NCBI RefSeq assembly: GCF_013137895.1
Contig: NZ_CP053538.1
Span: 3,565,001-3,629,000, forward strand
Source: Hymenobacter taeanensis
Lineage (GTDB): Bacteria > Bacteroidota > Bacteroidia > Cytophagales > Hymenobacteraceae
Reading direction: 5' to 3'
Length of the DNA: 64,000 nt
This document shows, piece by piece, positions 7,759 to 16,661 of the stretch. The notes beneath the pieces were generated by a model. The model searched no databases and was not told the DNA's origin. It saw nothing but the letters and a program-made list of their open reading frames with translations. The position numbers and the translations under genes are program-made. The stretch's first letter is position 1; each line of letters opens with the position of its first letter.

Positions 7759-9477
7759 ATGGCTCCATCTGCTCCCGCTCCATCTCCCTCTACCGCGCGC
7801 AAACGCCGTGACCTGACGCGCTTTGGGTTGGCGTTGCTAGTCCTGTTGCTCATCAACTTTGTGGGCGCCATCTACTTCTTTCGGCTCGATATGACGGAGG
7901 AAAAGCGCTACACCATGTCGGGGGCTACTAAAACGCTGCTGGAGAACCTGAAGCAGCCCGTTACCGTGACAGTGTACTTAGAGGGTGACTTTCCCCCAGC
8001 CTTCCGCCGGCTGCAGCAGTCCGTGCGCGAAACCCTGAACGAGATGCAGGTGTACGGTGGCTCCAACCTGCACTACGTGTTCGTGGATCCCTCAGCGGCC
8101 GGTACTGAAAAGGCCCGCAATGAGTATTATGCCACCTTGCTGAAGAAGGGCTTGCGCCCCACCAACCTGGGTGCTAACGAGAACGGCAAGCGCGTAGAGA
8201 AAATCATTTTCCCCTGGGCTACGGTGGCCTCGGGTGGTAAAGAGCAGCAGGTGTTGCTGTTGCGTGGCAACCAGGCCGCCCCCTCCGACGTGCGCCTCAA
8301 CCAGAGCATTGAGGGATTGGAGTATGAGCTGGCCAGCGCCATCCGGAGGCTCAGCCCCGGCAAGCGCAAGCGCATTGGGGTACTCGAAGGCCACGGCGAG
8401 CTAAATAACGCCGAAGCCGGTGACCTAATTGGCTCCCTGCAGCAATACTATGATGTGTTCCGGGTGAACCTCAACCAGGCGCGCCCCCAGGATCTGAAAA
8501 CGCTCAGCGCCGTTATTGTGGCCAAGCCCGCCACGGCTTACTCTGAGCCCGAGAAGTTCAAGCTCGATCAGTTCATCACTCAGGGCGGCAATGCGCTGTT
8601 CTTCGTAGACGCCATGCGTGTGAATCTCGATAGCGCTAACCGAGGCGGCATGCTGTCGTTCCCGTTGCAATTAAACCTAGAGGACCTGCTGTTTAAGTAC
8701 GGCGTGCGCATAAACCCCGACCTGATTCTGGACCTCAACTCCGGGGTTATCCCGATGGTAACTGGCCTAGAGGGGGAGAAGCCTAAAGTGGAGCCTATGC
8801 CCTGGCAGTTTTACCCGCTCATTAATAACTTCAGCCAGCACCCCATTACCCGCAACCTTGATGCGGTATACACGAAATTTGTCAGCAGTATTGATACCGT
8901 AAAGGCCGCTGGTATTCGCAAAACGCCGCTGCTCTTTACTTCACGCTACACCCGGGTGCTGCCTTCGCCGGTGCCCGTAAACCTGAACGACGCCCGGCTA
9001 GAGCCTGAGCAGCGGCTTTATAAAGACCAATTTAAGCCCGTGGGCTACCTGCTCGAAGGGCAGTTCCGTTCCCTTTACGCCAACCGCGCCCAGCCTGGCA
9101 CTTCGCAATATCTACCCGAAACCCCTCCCTTAGCGCGACCATCTAAAGTGCTGGTGCTCTCCGATGGTGACTTTGTGCGCAGCGAGCTAGACCCCAAAAC
9201 CGGGCGTCCGTACCGCTTGGGCTTCGACCGCTTGGCCAACACCGAGTTTGCTAACCGCGAGATGGTGCTCAACGCCGTAGATTATATGCTTGATGAGAGC
9301 GGCCTGATTTCCGTGCGCAGCAAGCAAATAACCCTGCGCCCCCTCGACAAGCTTCGGGTAGTGGAGGAGCGCCGCCGTTGGCAACTGCTAAACCTTGTGG
9401 CCCCGCTGGTGCTGCTAGGCTTGTTTGGCATAGTGCGTGCCTGGCGTCGGAAGCGTCGGTACGCCTCGTTTAATTAA
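7759..9477 (+). CDS. gldG: Gliding motility-associated protein GldG
   Basis: 572 residues. An N-terminal helix at about 20-45 (ALLVLLLINFVGAIYFF) is followed by RLDMTEEKRYTMSGATKTLLENLKQPV, the family start of the large periplasmic ABC_transp_aux domain. A C-terminal anchoring helix is near 540-560 (LLNLVAPLVLLGLFGIV), with a basic tail after it. This architecture and length match GldG of Bacteroidota. It is the last gene of the gldA-gldF-gldG cluster; the next gene is convergent, with 123 bp between, and no strong terminator hairpin could be seen there. Confidence 0.88.
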   Translation: MAPSAPAPSPSTARKRRDLTRFGLALLVLLLINFVGAIYFFRLDMTEEKRYTMSGATKTLLENLKQPVTVTVYLEGDFPPAFRRLQQSVRETLNEMQVYGGSNLHYVFVDPSAAGTEKARNEYYATLLKKGLRPTNLGANENGKRVEKIIFPWATVASGGKEQQVLLLRGNQAAPSDVRLNQSIEGLEYELASAIRRLSPGKRKRIGVLEGHGELNNAEAGDLIGSLQQYYDVFRVNLNQARPQDLKTLSAVIVAKPATAYSEPEKFKLDQFITQGGNALFFVDAMRVNLDSANRGGMLSFPLQLNLEDLLFKYGVRINPDLILDLNSGVIPMVTGLEGEKPKVEPMPWQFYPLINNFSQHPITRNLDAVYTKFVSSIDTVKAAGIRKTPLLFTSRYTRVLPSPVPVNLNDARLEPEQRLYKDQFKPVGYLLEGQFRSLYANRAQPGTSQYLPETPPLARPSKVLVLSDGDFVRSELDPKTGRPYRLGFDRLANTEFANREMVLNAVDYMLDESGLISVRSKQITLRPLDKLRVVEERRRWQLLNLVAPLVLLGLFGIVRAWRRKRRYASFN

Positions 9478-9600
9478 GTAGCCAAACTACGCTGGCTGAG
9501 CTGTAGGAGGAAGCAATACTAGTTGATTATCAACGCCAGTTCTACACCAGCAAAGCGTGGGCGCTATTGAGGTTGTTTACGCCACTTGGTGCCTTTGGCT

Positions 9601-10206
9601 CTACTGCATGATAGCTGTGCTGGAGGTGGCTTGATACATTTCACCGCCTCTCAGCCGCACATCTACTCGCACCCGGAAAGAAGGGTTCAACTCAGGTTTT
9701 TTTTTCAACGTAAGGGTATAGCCCTGCTGAGTAATTGTCGCAGTATCAGTTAGTAAATAAGTATTGAGGTCGTAGCTAGTAAGATAGAATTGAGCATTTA
9801 AGAGGTCATTGATCGTATCGTTGGCCAGATGCTGCGCATCGAAATCCTCAAGCGTGATAACGGTTAAAGATTGAAGCTTTTGCTTGGAGCCCAAATACCC
9901 ATCCGCAATGCAGTCACAGGCAGAGGCCGTTGGAATAAGTGAGAAAGGACTTGATTGAGGTAATTGGGCTGAGTAAAACCTAACGAAGTTGCGCACATCC
10001 AGCGAAAAGTCTTGGAAAGCAACTTGCTGGTTGTTTTCAAGTTTATCGGCGCAGCAGTCGCCTCTTTTTTTATAATTCTCCACGCTGATTCCAGTCAGAA
10101 TGAAGTATTTGCCTTTCGATTTATCACACTTGCACCCATACAAGTCACAGTTCTGTAACGAGAAACCAATAGCCAGCAAGGTAGTTAGTGCAATGGCCTT
10201 TTTCAT
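9601..10206 (-). CDS. Hypothetical Cys-rich lipoprotein
   Basis: 201 residues. The signal peptide MKKAIALTTLLAIGFSLQNC ends in a lipobox-like SLQNC, so the mature protein is probably lipidated at Cys20. The N-terminal part is cysteine rich (CDLYGCKCDK, GDCC, CDC), suggesting disulfides or metal binding. The rest is beta-rich with a LTVITLEDFDAQHLAND segment. No family was recognised with confidence; small uncharacterised Bacteroidota lipoproteins with a comparable YxLTGIxxENY segment exist. It is flanked by gldG (convergent) and the BLUF gene (same strand, 127 bp upstream). Codon use appears more AT-rich than in neighbouring genes. Confidence 0.65.
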   Translation of the reverse strand: MKKAIALTTLLAIGFSLQNCDLYGCKCDKSKGKYFILTGISVENYKKRGDCCADKLENNQQVAFQDFSLDVRNFVRFYSAQLPQSSPFSLIPTASACDCIADGYLGSKQKLQSLTVITLEDFDAQHLANDTINDLLNAQFYLTSYDLNTYLLTDTATITQQGYTLTLKKKPELNPSFRVRVDVRLRGGEMYQATSSTAIMQ

Positions 10207-10333
10207 CAGTACTATAGAAGATACAAAGATGCTATGTCCTGGTAGAGAGAGTTATCGTTCAAATAGTTGCATGGGTAAACAAGCTTGATTTAAATACAAG
10301 CTAAGCTCAATAGAGCTGGGGTATACTATCCCA

Positions 10334-10777
10334 TTAAAACCTAATTTCGTCTTCCGTTACGAACGTGGAGAGCAGAGAATGCAAGGAGATATTGTCGTTT
10401 TCTGAGTACGAAGACAGGTAGTTCTCGCCTTCTGGGTTAGTGTAGCCTTTGAGGTCCGCGAAAGCCTCTGGGGCAACGGCTTTGAAGCCCATACTCCATT
10501 GCGAAAAATTACGCTTCTGGATAGGGCCATCCGACAGCTTAACCACCCTGAAGTGCCGTTGATCTTCCCGAATACGCGCAAAAATATAGTGAACCTCGTT
10601 TTTCTCTCCCTCTAGTACCTGCATAATCTCTCCATCGCAGTACAGTAGAATTCCGGTTAAATTATGGGCCTCATTCCAGGAGCGAGACCGCAGAAGAATG
10701 GCTCCCAGGGCATTATCATCAAGGGGAGTAGTAGCAATGCTCTGGTAAACTAAATGATGCAGGGTAGCAGAGGCCAT
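10334..10777 (-). CDS. BLUF domain blue-light photoreceptor (FAD), stand-alone
   Basis: 147 residues, a single BLUF domain with a short helical tail. The photoactive residues of the family are present with the expected spacing: Tyr11 (LVYQS), Asn35, Gln53 (IMQVLEGE), Trp94 and Met96 (QWSMGF). The spacing equals that of PixD (Tyr8, Asn32, Gln50, Trp91, Met93). It should bind FAD and switch hydrogen bonding on blue light. There is no fused output domain such as EAL, so signalling must be through a protein partner. No obvious partner gene is adjacent. Confidence 0.9.
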   Translation of the reverse strand: MASATLHHLVYQSIATTPLDDNALGAILLRSRSWNEAHNLTGILLYCDGEIMQVLEGEKNEVHYIFARIREDQRHFRVVKLSDGPIQKRNFSQWSMGFKAVAPEAFADLKGYTNPEGENYLSSYSENDNISLHSLLSTFVTEDEIRF

Positions 10778-11007
10778 GATAGAACGAGGCAGATACTTAG
10801 GAATAGAAAGCTAAGTAATCGGCTTCTGACAAATTACGCAATAGTGGAGCTTGAATCTGATAGCACGCTCCCCTGAACTAGTAGAAATTAGGGCGGGCCT
10901 GCTACGCAGGCAATACTGGCTGTATGGCGCGCTGCAATGCTGTTTTCGGGTATTTTTCTCAGGCGTATTCATTCTGAACGCAGGTTTCTAAACCGGCTCC
11001 TGTTTCC

Positions 11008-11015
11008 TATCTTTG
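11008..11015 (+). promoter_or_regulatory. Candidate Bacteroidota -7 box for dnaN
   Basis: TATCTTTG matches the Bacteroidota -7 consensus TAnnTTTG exactly. A TTTC at 10985-10988 sits 19 bp upstream in the -33 position (consensus TTTG, 3 of 4). It lies 35 bp before the dnaN ATG. The 272-bp spacer between the BLUF and dnaN genes shows nothing else. Confidence 0.55.
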
Positions 11016-11049
11016 TCCCTTCTAAACCAGCCCAAACCTTATCTCTTCT

Positions 11050-12174
11050 ATGAAGTTCATCGTTTCGTCTTCCGCCTTGCTCAAGCAGCTCCAGAGCATC
11101 AATGGCGTGGTCACGAATAACCCCGTGGTACCGATCCTGGAGAACTTCCTCTTTGAGATTGAAGAGGGCAAACTTACCATCACGGCTTCCGATCTGGAAA
11201 CCAGCATGATGACGGAGCTACCCGTGGAAGCCCGCGAAAGTGGCCGTATTGCTGCCCCCGCCCGCATCCTGCTCGATACCCTGAAAAACCTGCCCGACCA
11301 GCCCGTGACGTTCACCCTGGACGAGGAAACATATACCATTGAAATTGCCAGCTCTAATGGCCGCTACAAGCTGGCCGGCGAGAATGCTACCGACTTCCCC
11401 CGCGTGCCGGTAGTAAAAGGCTCCACGCCCATTGAGATTCCTTCGTCGTCGCTGTCGCGGGCTATCAACAAAACCATCTTTGCGGTCAGCACCGACGAGC
11501 TGCGCCCTGCCATGACGGGTATTCTGGTGCAGCTAGCCGACAACCAGGTAACCTTTGTGGCTACCGATGGCCACCGCCTGCTGCGCTACCGCCGCTCCGA
11601 TGTGGGTGCCGGCCAGACCGCAAACATCATCATCCCGCGCAAAGCCTTTAACCTGCTGAAAGGTGCGCTGCCCTCCGAGGCTACTACCGTGCGCGTAGAG
11701 TTCAACAACTCCAATGCCTTCTTCAGCTTCAACCAGATGCGCCTCGTGTGCCGCCTGATTGATGAGCGTTACCCTGACTACGAGAACGTAATTCCAGTAA
11801 GCAACCCCAATAAGCTTATCATCAGCCGCCAGGAGCTGCTGAACTCGGTAAAGCGTATCAGCATCTATTCCAACAAGACCACGCACCAGGTTCGGTTGCG
11901 TCTCGCTGGCTCAGAGCTGACGGTATCGGCGGAAGACCTGGACTTCTCCAATGAAGCCAACGAGAAGCTGGCCTGCCAGTACGATGGCGAAGACATGGAA
12001 ATTGGTTTCAACGCTAAGTTTCTGACGGAAATGCTCTCGAACATTGATTCTGAGGAGATTACGCTGGAGCTGAGTACGCCAAACCGCGCGGGTCTGCTGA
12101 TGCCAACCACCCCCGACGACAACGAAAACATCCTGATGCTGGTTATGCCAGTGATGCTCAACAACTATGTTTAA
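11050..12174 (+). CDS. dnaN: DNA polymerase III subunit beta (sliding clamp)
   Basis: 374 residues, a full-length clamp of three tandem domains. The start MKFIVSSSALLKQLQSINGV is the family start. VATDGHRLLRYRRS in the middle domain and the C-terminal LVMPVMLNNYV (equivalent of the usual MPMRL end) are diagnostic. The homodimeric ring tethers DNA polymerase III to the template. In this genome dnaN is not next to dnaA; instead it lies upstream of gldC, as in other Cytophagales, and the pair is separated by a hairpin at 12187-12235. Confidence 0.96.
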   Translation: MKFIVSSSALLKQLQSINGVVTNNPVVPILENFLFEIEEGKLTITASDLETSMMTELPVEARESGRIAAPARILLDTLKNLPDQPVTFTLDEETYTIEIASSNGRYKLAGENATDFPRVPVVKGSTPIEIPSSSLSRAINKTIFAVSTDELRPAMTGILVQLADNQVTFVATDGHRLLRYRRSDVGAGQTANIIIPRKAFNLLKGALPSEATTVRVEFNNSNAFFSFNQMRLVCRLIDERYPDYENVIPVSNPNKLIISRQELLNSVKRISIYSNKTTHQVRLRLAGSELTVSAEDLDFSNEANEKLACQYDGEDMEIGFNAKFLTEMLSNIDSEEITLELSTPNRAGLLMPTTPDDNENILMLVMPVMLNNYV

Positions 12175-12186
12175 TCACGGATAGAG

Positions 12187-12235
12187 ACGGATTTTCCGGA
12201 TGGCACGGAGTTATTCTGTGGGCCGGATAATCCGT
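12187..12235 (+). terminator. Terminator-like hairpin after dnaN
   Basis: Arms 12187-12199 (ACGGATTTTCCGG) and 12223-12235 (CCGGATAATCCGT) pair in 12 of 13 positions, and TTTTCTTTT follows at once. The motif AATCCGT recurs three more times before gldC (12345-12385), so the dnaN-gldC spacer is built from related short words. Confidence 0.55.
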
Positions 12236-12387
12236 TTTCTTTTGGCTTCAGTAGTCAAAGAGGCTTGAAGCTGATTAAGCTATTTAATTCTACCTCGAAC
12301 AGGTTGGTGGAAACTCTGCGGCGTACGGCCCAAAACGGAGGGCTAAGCGAATCCGTGTAATTCGAATAATCCGTTTAAATCCGTGAT

Positions 12388-12726
12388 ATGAAGAAATCTG
12401 AAATCCGCTTCAGCATCGCCCTCGACGATCAGAAAGTACCCGAGGCCATCAGCTGGACAGCCACCGACGCGGGTCCTGATATTCACTTTGCCAAAGCCAT
12501 CAATATTGCCCTCTGGGACCGGGATGAGCGAGGTACCATGAAAATTGACCTCTGGACCAAGGAAATGCCCGTTGATGAGATGAAGCGCTTCTATGTAGAT
12601 ACCATGGGGGCTATGGCCGAGAGCATTGTAACGGCCACCAACGACTCGGTGATGGCCACCAAAATGCGCGACCTGTGCCGCGTATTAATGGATCATATTG
12701 AGGAGGAAGAGCGTAAGCAAAAATAA
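12388..12726 (+). CDS. gldC: Gliding motility protein GldC
   Basis: 112 residues. The start MKKSEIRFSIALDDQKVPEA, then ISWTATDAGP, LWDRDERGTMKIDLWTKEMPVDEMKRF and the C-terminal acidic tail match GldC, a small soluble Bacteroidota-specific protein needed for normal gliding in F. johnsoniae. The biochemical role is unknown. It follows dnaN by about 210 bp and is closed by a bidirectional terminator at 12749-12780. Confidence 0.88.
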   Translation: MKKSEIRFSIALDDQKVPEAISWTATDAGPDIHFAKAINIALWDRDERGTMKIDLWTKEMPVDEMKRFYVDTMGAMAESIVTATNDSVMATKMRDLCRVLMDHIEEEERKQK

Positions 12727-12748
12727 TTTCGACCTGTTAAGGCATACG

Positions 12749-12780
12749 TAAGCCCCGCCAGATAGCTCTGGCGGGGCTTA
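12749..12780. terminator. Bidirectional intrinsic terminator between gldC and the convergent gene
   Basis: Perfect 14-bp arms (12749-12762 and 12767-12780, TAAGCCCCGCCAGA/TCTGGCGGGGCTTA) around a TAGC loop. TTATTTAT follows on the forward side. Confidence 0.8.
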
Positions 12781-12801
12781 TTTATATCTAGGCCTCTCCC
12801 C

Positions 12802-13326
12802 CTAACGGGTAGTGGTAGCCGGGGCGGTAGTACGGGCGGGGCCAATGGTGGCACCTTTGCTACTGGCTGGCAGCGGGTTCTGCACCGAGTTTACGAAGAT
12901 AGCATCGGCGGCGCGAGCGGCGTAATCGCGGTCGTACTTCCGGAAAGTAGCGCGCGAGTCGTAGTAGTTGCTATACTGGTCAGTAGAGAGTACCGCCTGT
13001 AGCTCCTTGTCACGCTCTTTACACACGGCATCGCACTGCTCCGTAATGACTTTCTGGTTGCCGGCGTTTCGCTGTTCAATGGCCGCCATTTTAGCTACTT
13101 TATCCTCATTAATAGCCCGCAGCTTGGCAGACTGGTATCCGTTCAGGCGCAGGTCGCGGGCCATCTGGTCAGAGAGACGCTTGGCGCGCTCCTGCACAGG
13201 ATTCAGGCGAGGAGAAGGTTTAGTTTTATCCTGGGGTTGGACTAAGCTTGGTTTTGGTTTCTGCTGGGCCTGCACGCCGATGGTAGCGGCAAGGAGCAGG
13301 GCAGCGGTGGCAAGTTGCTTTCTCAT
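12802..13326 (-). CDS. Hypothetical secreted helical protein
   Basis: 174 residues from the ATG at 13326; a GTG twelve bases upstream is also in frame. MRKQLATAALLLAATIGVQA is a clear signal peptide. The mature part is Lys/Pro-rich at first, then a long charged helix region (RAKRLSDQMARDLRLNGYQSAKLRAINEDKVAKMAAIE). This resembles the LTxxQ-type helical-hairpin pattern of Spy/CpxP-like and DUF4890-like periplasmic proteins, including LSTDQYSNYYDSR near residue 115. The tail is rich in Thr/Ala. A chaperone-like or metal-sensor-like envelope role is only a guess. Confidence 0.6.
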   Translation of the reverse strand: MRKQLATAALLLAATIGVQAQQKPKPSLVQPQDKTKPSPRLNPVQERAKRLSDQMARDLRLNGYQSAKLRAINEDKVAKMAAIEQRNAGNQKVITEQCDAVCKERDKELQAVLSTDQYSNYYDSRATFRKYDRDYAARAADAIFVNSVQNPLPASSKGATIGPARTTAPATTTR

Positions 13327-13551
13327 CAGTATTTGCACGTTTTTAGATCTACAATCAGCAGCGGCTTCCTAACAAAAGATATGGTTAACAGCAGGAAGCT
13401 TGTTATGATTATAACGAAAAACTGTGCCAGGGAGTTTATTCTGAATCAAAAACATAGCTAACAGCTAGCTATATAGGCATACACCCAAGCCCTTCATAAA
13501 GAGCTCGGGTGTCAGAATGTGTAGTGCGCTCAGTGGTACGTTAAGAGTGGT

Positions 13552-14088
13552 CTAGAAACGGTTTTTCCACATCATAGACTCTACGGGCTTCACCGTGCGC
13601 TCATTGTATTTAGCGTTGGCCTTGCGGTTGTAGAAGGTTTCTACATCGCCCTGCACAGCAAAATAAATCAACTGGCCTACGGGCATCAGGTGGTACACGC
13701 GCACCGGCATCGATACGCTGATTTCCAGCGTCCAGGTGTTGCAGAACCCGATGTCGCCTTTGCCTGCGGTAGCGTGAATATCTATGCCCAGGCGGCCAAC
13801 ACTGCTCTTTCCCTCCAGGAAGGGTACGTGAGCATGACTCTCAGTGTATTCTTCCGTTACGCCCAGATACAGCGTACCGGGTTGCAGCACAAAGCCTTCT
13901 TCCGGGATTTCAAACACGTCGATTTCGTTGTGCTTGCGAGCATCCAGTACTTCATCGCGGTAGGTAGCCAGGTAGCGCCCCAGGTGCACATCGTAGGAGT
14001 TAGTGCCGAGGCAGGTCCGATCGTAGGGCTCAATAACAATGTTGCCCCGCTCTATTTCGGCGAGAATCTGCTGGTCGGTGAGAATCAT
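13552..14088 (-). CDS. dcd: dCTP deaminase
   Basis: 178 residues. The start MILTDQQILAEIERGNIVIEPYD and the core GKSSVGRLGIDIHATAGKGDIGF carry the catalytic segment of the dCTP deaminase/dUTPase trimeric family. TNSYDVHLG at 28-36 and the TWTLEISV strand are also conserved. The enzyme converts dCTP to dUTP and ammonia, feeding dTMP synthesis. Neighbours are unrelated envelope proteins. Confidence 0.92.
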   Translation of the reverse strand: MILTDQQILAEIERGNIVIEPYDRTCLGTNSYDVHLGRYLATYRDEVLDARKHNEIDVFEIPEEGFVLQPGTLYLGVTEEYTESHAHVPFLEGKSSVGRLGIDIHATAGKGDIGFCNTWTLEISVSMPVRVYHLMPVGQLIYFAVQGDVETFYNRKANAKYNERTVKPVESMMWKNRF

Positions 14089-14177
14089 GCGTGTTGATTT
14101 TAAAAAGTAGAAGTGAAGAGCATGGCTACTGCAGTGGGGTGGCCTAGGTCACTACGTCATGCAAAGCAGCCTCCTCT

Positions 14178-15050
14178 TTACTCGTCGTCACCGTCTTCGT
14201 AACGGTCTTCGGGTAAAGCATTGGTGCGCCGCCGGGTGGCTGGGCCCGACTTGCGCTCCTCTAACTCGTCGCTGAGCGCATCGAGGCGGTTGCGTAAATC
14301 AGCCAGCGGCCCGGTTATCAGAAACAGCAGCAGCAACAGGGAACTGCCCGCCAGCAGCAGCGTGAGGTAATCAACCCAATCATGGCGGGGCGATACATCG
14401 AGGGGGCGCAACGCAGGGTAGGAGGCGGGGGCCGAAGCCAGGTTGCCTTCGGGAGCGGGCTGCACATCCTCCTGGGCCACGCCGGCGGGGGCGTTGCTGG
14501 GGGTGGCTACCTCACCATCAACGGCAGGCGGCACGGCGGCTCCATCGGCAGCCAGCTCTTCGGGAGCGGGGTCTTGCGAAGCGTTAAATTGCGCGGTGCC
14601 CTGCTTGATAACGCGCTGTAGGGCTCTGATAAGAGCCACCCGTTCATCGCGGGGCAGCACCCGCACAAAGAACTCGAAGTTCTTATCTACCAGCACGGTA
14701 TTGAGCTGCTTCTCAAACTCAATCAGGTCTGTGCGCCCCGAGCCAAACCGACCCTTAAAGCGCTCCGAAACGTCGTTGTAGTTGTGAAAGAGCTTCTGTA
14801 GATCAGGGCGGCCGGGGAAGTTCTCGAACTCGCGGCGGGCCTTGGCGCTACGCAGATTGGCGGGAAACTTACTGCGGGCAAAGGTCTTGTCGTAGACCGT
14901 TTCCATGGTGCGGAAGTTGAGCTCATCTACGGTGCGCTGAAACAACCGTTTATTGGCCGCTGCTGGCGTTTCCGTTTGGGCGAGAAGCGCGCCAGGCACG
15001 GCAAGCCACAGCAGCAAAAGCAGTGGAAGAAACGAGCGAAATCGGAACAT
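14178..15050 (-). CDS. Hypothetical membrane-anchored envelope protein
   Basis: 290 residues from the ATG at 15050; the longer in-frame start at 15170 would place 40 unlikely residues before the signal peptide and run into the hemL terminator. MFRFRSFLPLLLLLWLAVPG is the signal sequence. A charged helical domain follows (to about residue 155), then a Pro/Ala-rich linker, a transmembrane helix (YLTLLLAGSSLLLLLFLITG) and a short cytoplasmic coiled-coil-like tail (LADLRNRLDALSDELEERK). No known family was recognised. The layout suggests a periplasmic sensor or scaffold, which is inference only. Confidence 0.65.
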   Translation of the reverse strand: MFRFRSFLPLLLLLWLAVPGALLAQTETPAAANKRLFQRTVDELNFRTMETVYDKTFARSKFPANLRSAKARREFENFPGRPDLQKLFHNYNDVSERFKGRFGSGRTDLIEFEKQLNTVLVDKNFEFFVRVLPRDERVALIRALQRVIKQGTAQFNASQDPAPEELAADGAAVPPAVDGEVATPSNAPAGVAQEDVQPAPEGNLASAPASYPALRPLDVSPRHDWVDYLTLLLAGSSLLLLLFLITGPLADLRNRLDALSDELEERKSGPATRRRTNALPEDRYEDGDDE

Positions 15051-15154
15051 GGCAGCAAAAAGATTTGCGCAAAGGTAGCCGGTTGCTCTTATGGATTGGC
15101 GCGCAAAGGCAGAAAAGCAGCGGTTAGTAAGGAAGTGGCATAGAAATAAAAAAG

Positions 15155-15209
15155 ACCTTACCACCCGCATCAGCAGCCGCGACAGCTGCTACGCATGGGG
15201 TGGTAAGGT
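15155..15209 (-). terminator. Hairpin after hemL
   Basis: Outer arms ACCTTACCACCC (15155-15166) and the GGGGTGGTAAGGT segment (15197-15209) pair, with an inner CAGCAGC/GCTGCT extension, giving an imperfect stem of about 20 bp. On the reverse strand it is followed by TCTTTTTTATTT (15142-15153), a good U-tract, so it is a plausible intrinsic terminator for the reverse-strand hemL gene. Confidence 0.7.
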
Positions 15210-15240
15210 GCTTCGTTATCTGGAGAGGGAGGGCCGTGGC

Positions 15241-16563
15241 TTAGAGGCCGTGGGCCTCTCGCATCGATTCGCGGCAGGCAGTGAGGTACGTATCCACCAA
15301 ATCATCAGTAATGGCGGTGCTCACAAACAGCGCCTCATATTGAGCGGGAGCCAGGTATATGCCGCGGTGCAGCATGGCGCGGAAGTAGCGCCCAAATGCT
15401 TCCGTATCCGACTGCTTTGCCTCTTCCAGGTTGGTAACGGGCTTATCGGTAAAGAATACGCTGAACATGGAGCCTACCTGATTTACCGTGTAATTCAGGC
15501 CTAGCTCTTGGCAAATCTGGCGGGTGCCATCGGCAATGCGCGTGGTGGTGCGGTTGAGCTGGTCGTAGAGCTCCGGGTGCTCCTGCAGGTAAGTGAGTTG
15601 GGCAATGCCGGCGGCGGTGGCAATGGGGTTGCCGGAAAGCGTACCAGCCTGGTACACCTTGCCCGCGGGAGCCACCTGGTCCATGATATCCTGGCGGCCA
15701 CCGTAGGCCCCAACGGGCATGCCCCCGCCAATGATTTTGCCGAGGGTCGTCATGTCGGGCTTAATGCCGTAGAGTTCCTGTGCACCACCCCGCGCGAGGC
15801 GGAAGCCAGTCATTACCTCATCAAAGATGAGCACGATGCCGTGTTGAGTGCATAAGTTACGCAGGCCCTGCAGGTAACCCTCCTGGGGGGCCACCAGGCC
15901 CATGTTGCCTACCACCGGCTCAAGAATTAGCGCAGCCACCTGGCCCTCGTTGGCGAGAATAACCTGCTCAGTGGCGGCGAGGTCGTTGTAAGGTACGGTG
16001 AGGGTATCCTGGGCCACGCCTTCAGTTACGCCGGGCGAGTCGGGGGCGCCAAGGGTGAGGGCACCCGAGCCTGCCGCAATCAGGAAGGAGTCGCCGTGGC
16101 CGTGGTAGCAGCCCTCAAACTTGATAATCTTGTTGCGGCCAGTATAGCCGCGCGCTACCCGAATAGCCGACATAGTGGCCTCAGTGCCGGAATTTACCAG
16201 CCGGACTTTCTCAATGCTGGGCACCATCTGCTTGATGAGCTCTGCCATCTCTACCTCGCGGCGCGTGGGGGCCCCGAACGATAGAGAGCCCTGAATGGCA
16301 TCCTGCACGGCATGCAGCACCAGGTCAGGAGCGTGGCCCAGAATCATGGGTCCCCAGGAGTTGATGAAGTCAAGGTAGCGGTTGCCGTCAACGTCCGTGA
16401 GCCAGGCACCTTTGGCCGACTGCATGAACACCGGATGCCCGCCCACGGCCCGGAAGGCCCGTACGGGAGAGTTTACACCACCCGGAATATGGTTTTTGGC
16501 GCGGGTAAAGAGGGCGTCGCTGGTGGTAAGCGTGAGGTCAGGAGCAGTCAGAAGTTCAGACAT
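15241..16563 (-). CDS. hemL: Glutamate-1-semialdehyde 2,1-aminomutase
   Basis: 440 residues from the ATG at 16563 (MSELLTAPDLTL); a longer in-frame start at 16611 is not conserved-looking. PLP-dependent class III aminotransferase fold: IPGGVNSPVRAFRAVGG, GPMILGHA, LVNSGTEATMSAIRVARGYT, FEGCYHGHGD, DEVMTGFR and the Schiff-base lysine in TTLGKIIGGGMPVGAYGG. It isomerises glutamate 1-semialdehyde to 5-aminolevulinate in C5-pathway tetrapyrrole synthesis. It is probably monocistronic; TACTTTG on the reverse strand lies directly upstream at 16569-16575. Confidence 0.95.
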   Translation of the reverse strand: MSELLTAPDLTLTTSDALFTRAKNHIPGGVNSPVRAFRAVGGHPVFMQSAKGAWLTDVDGNRYLDFINSWGPMILGHAPDLVLHAVQDAIQGSLSFGAPTRREVEMAELIKQMVPSIEKVRLVNSGTEATMSAIRVARGYTGRNKIIKFEGCYHGHGDSFLIAAGSGALTLGAPDSPGVTEGVAQDTLTVPYNDLAATEQVILANEGQVAALILEPVVGNMGLVAPQEGYLQGLRNLCTQHGIVLIFDEVMTGFRLARGGAQELYGIKPDMTTLGKIIGGGMPVGAYGGRQDIMDQVAPAGKVYQAGTLSGNPIATAAGIAQLTYLQEHPELYDQLNRTTTRIADGTRQICQELGLNYTVNQVGSMFSVFFTDKPVTNLEEAKQSDTEAFGRYFRAMLHRGIYLAPAQYEALFVSTAITDDLVDTYLTACRESMREAHGL

Positions 16564-16661
16564 GAAAACAAAGTAGCGCCAGCGGCAGCTGGCAGCGTTA
16601 AACATCAACAATAGGGCGCGGAGGGCCCCGGCTAAAGGTAGCGGAGTGGCTATAGTATAAC

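Noticed and set aside
14382..14781. Forward Gly/Ala-rich open frames opposite the reverse-strand envelope protein
   Set aside because: They are GC-driven shadows of the Pro/Ala-rich linker on the other strand.
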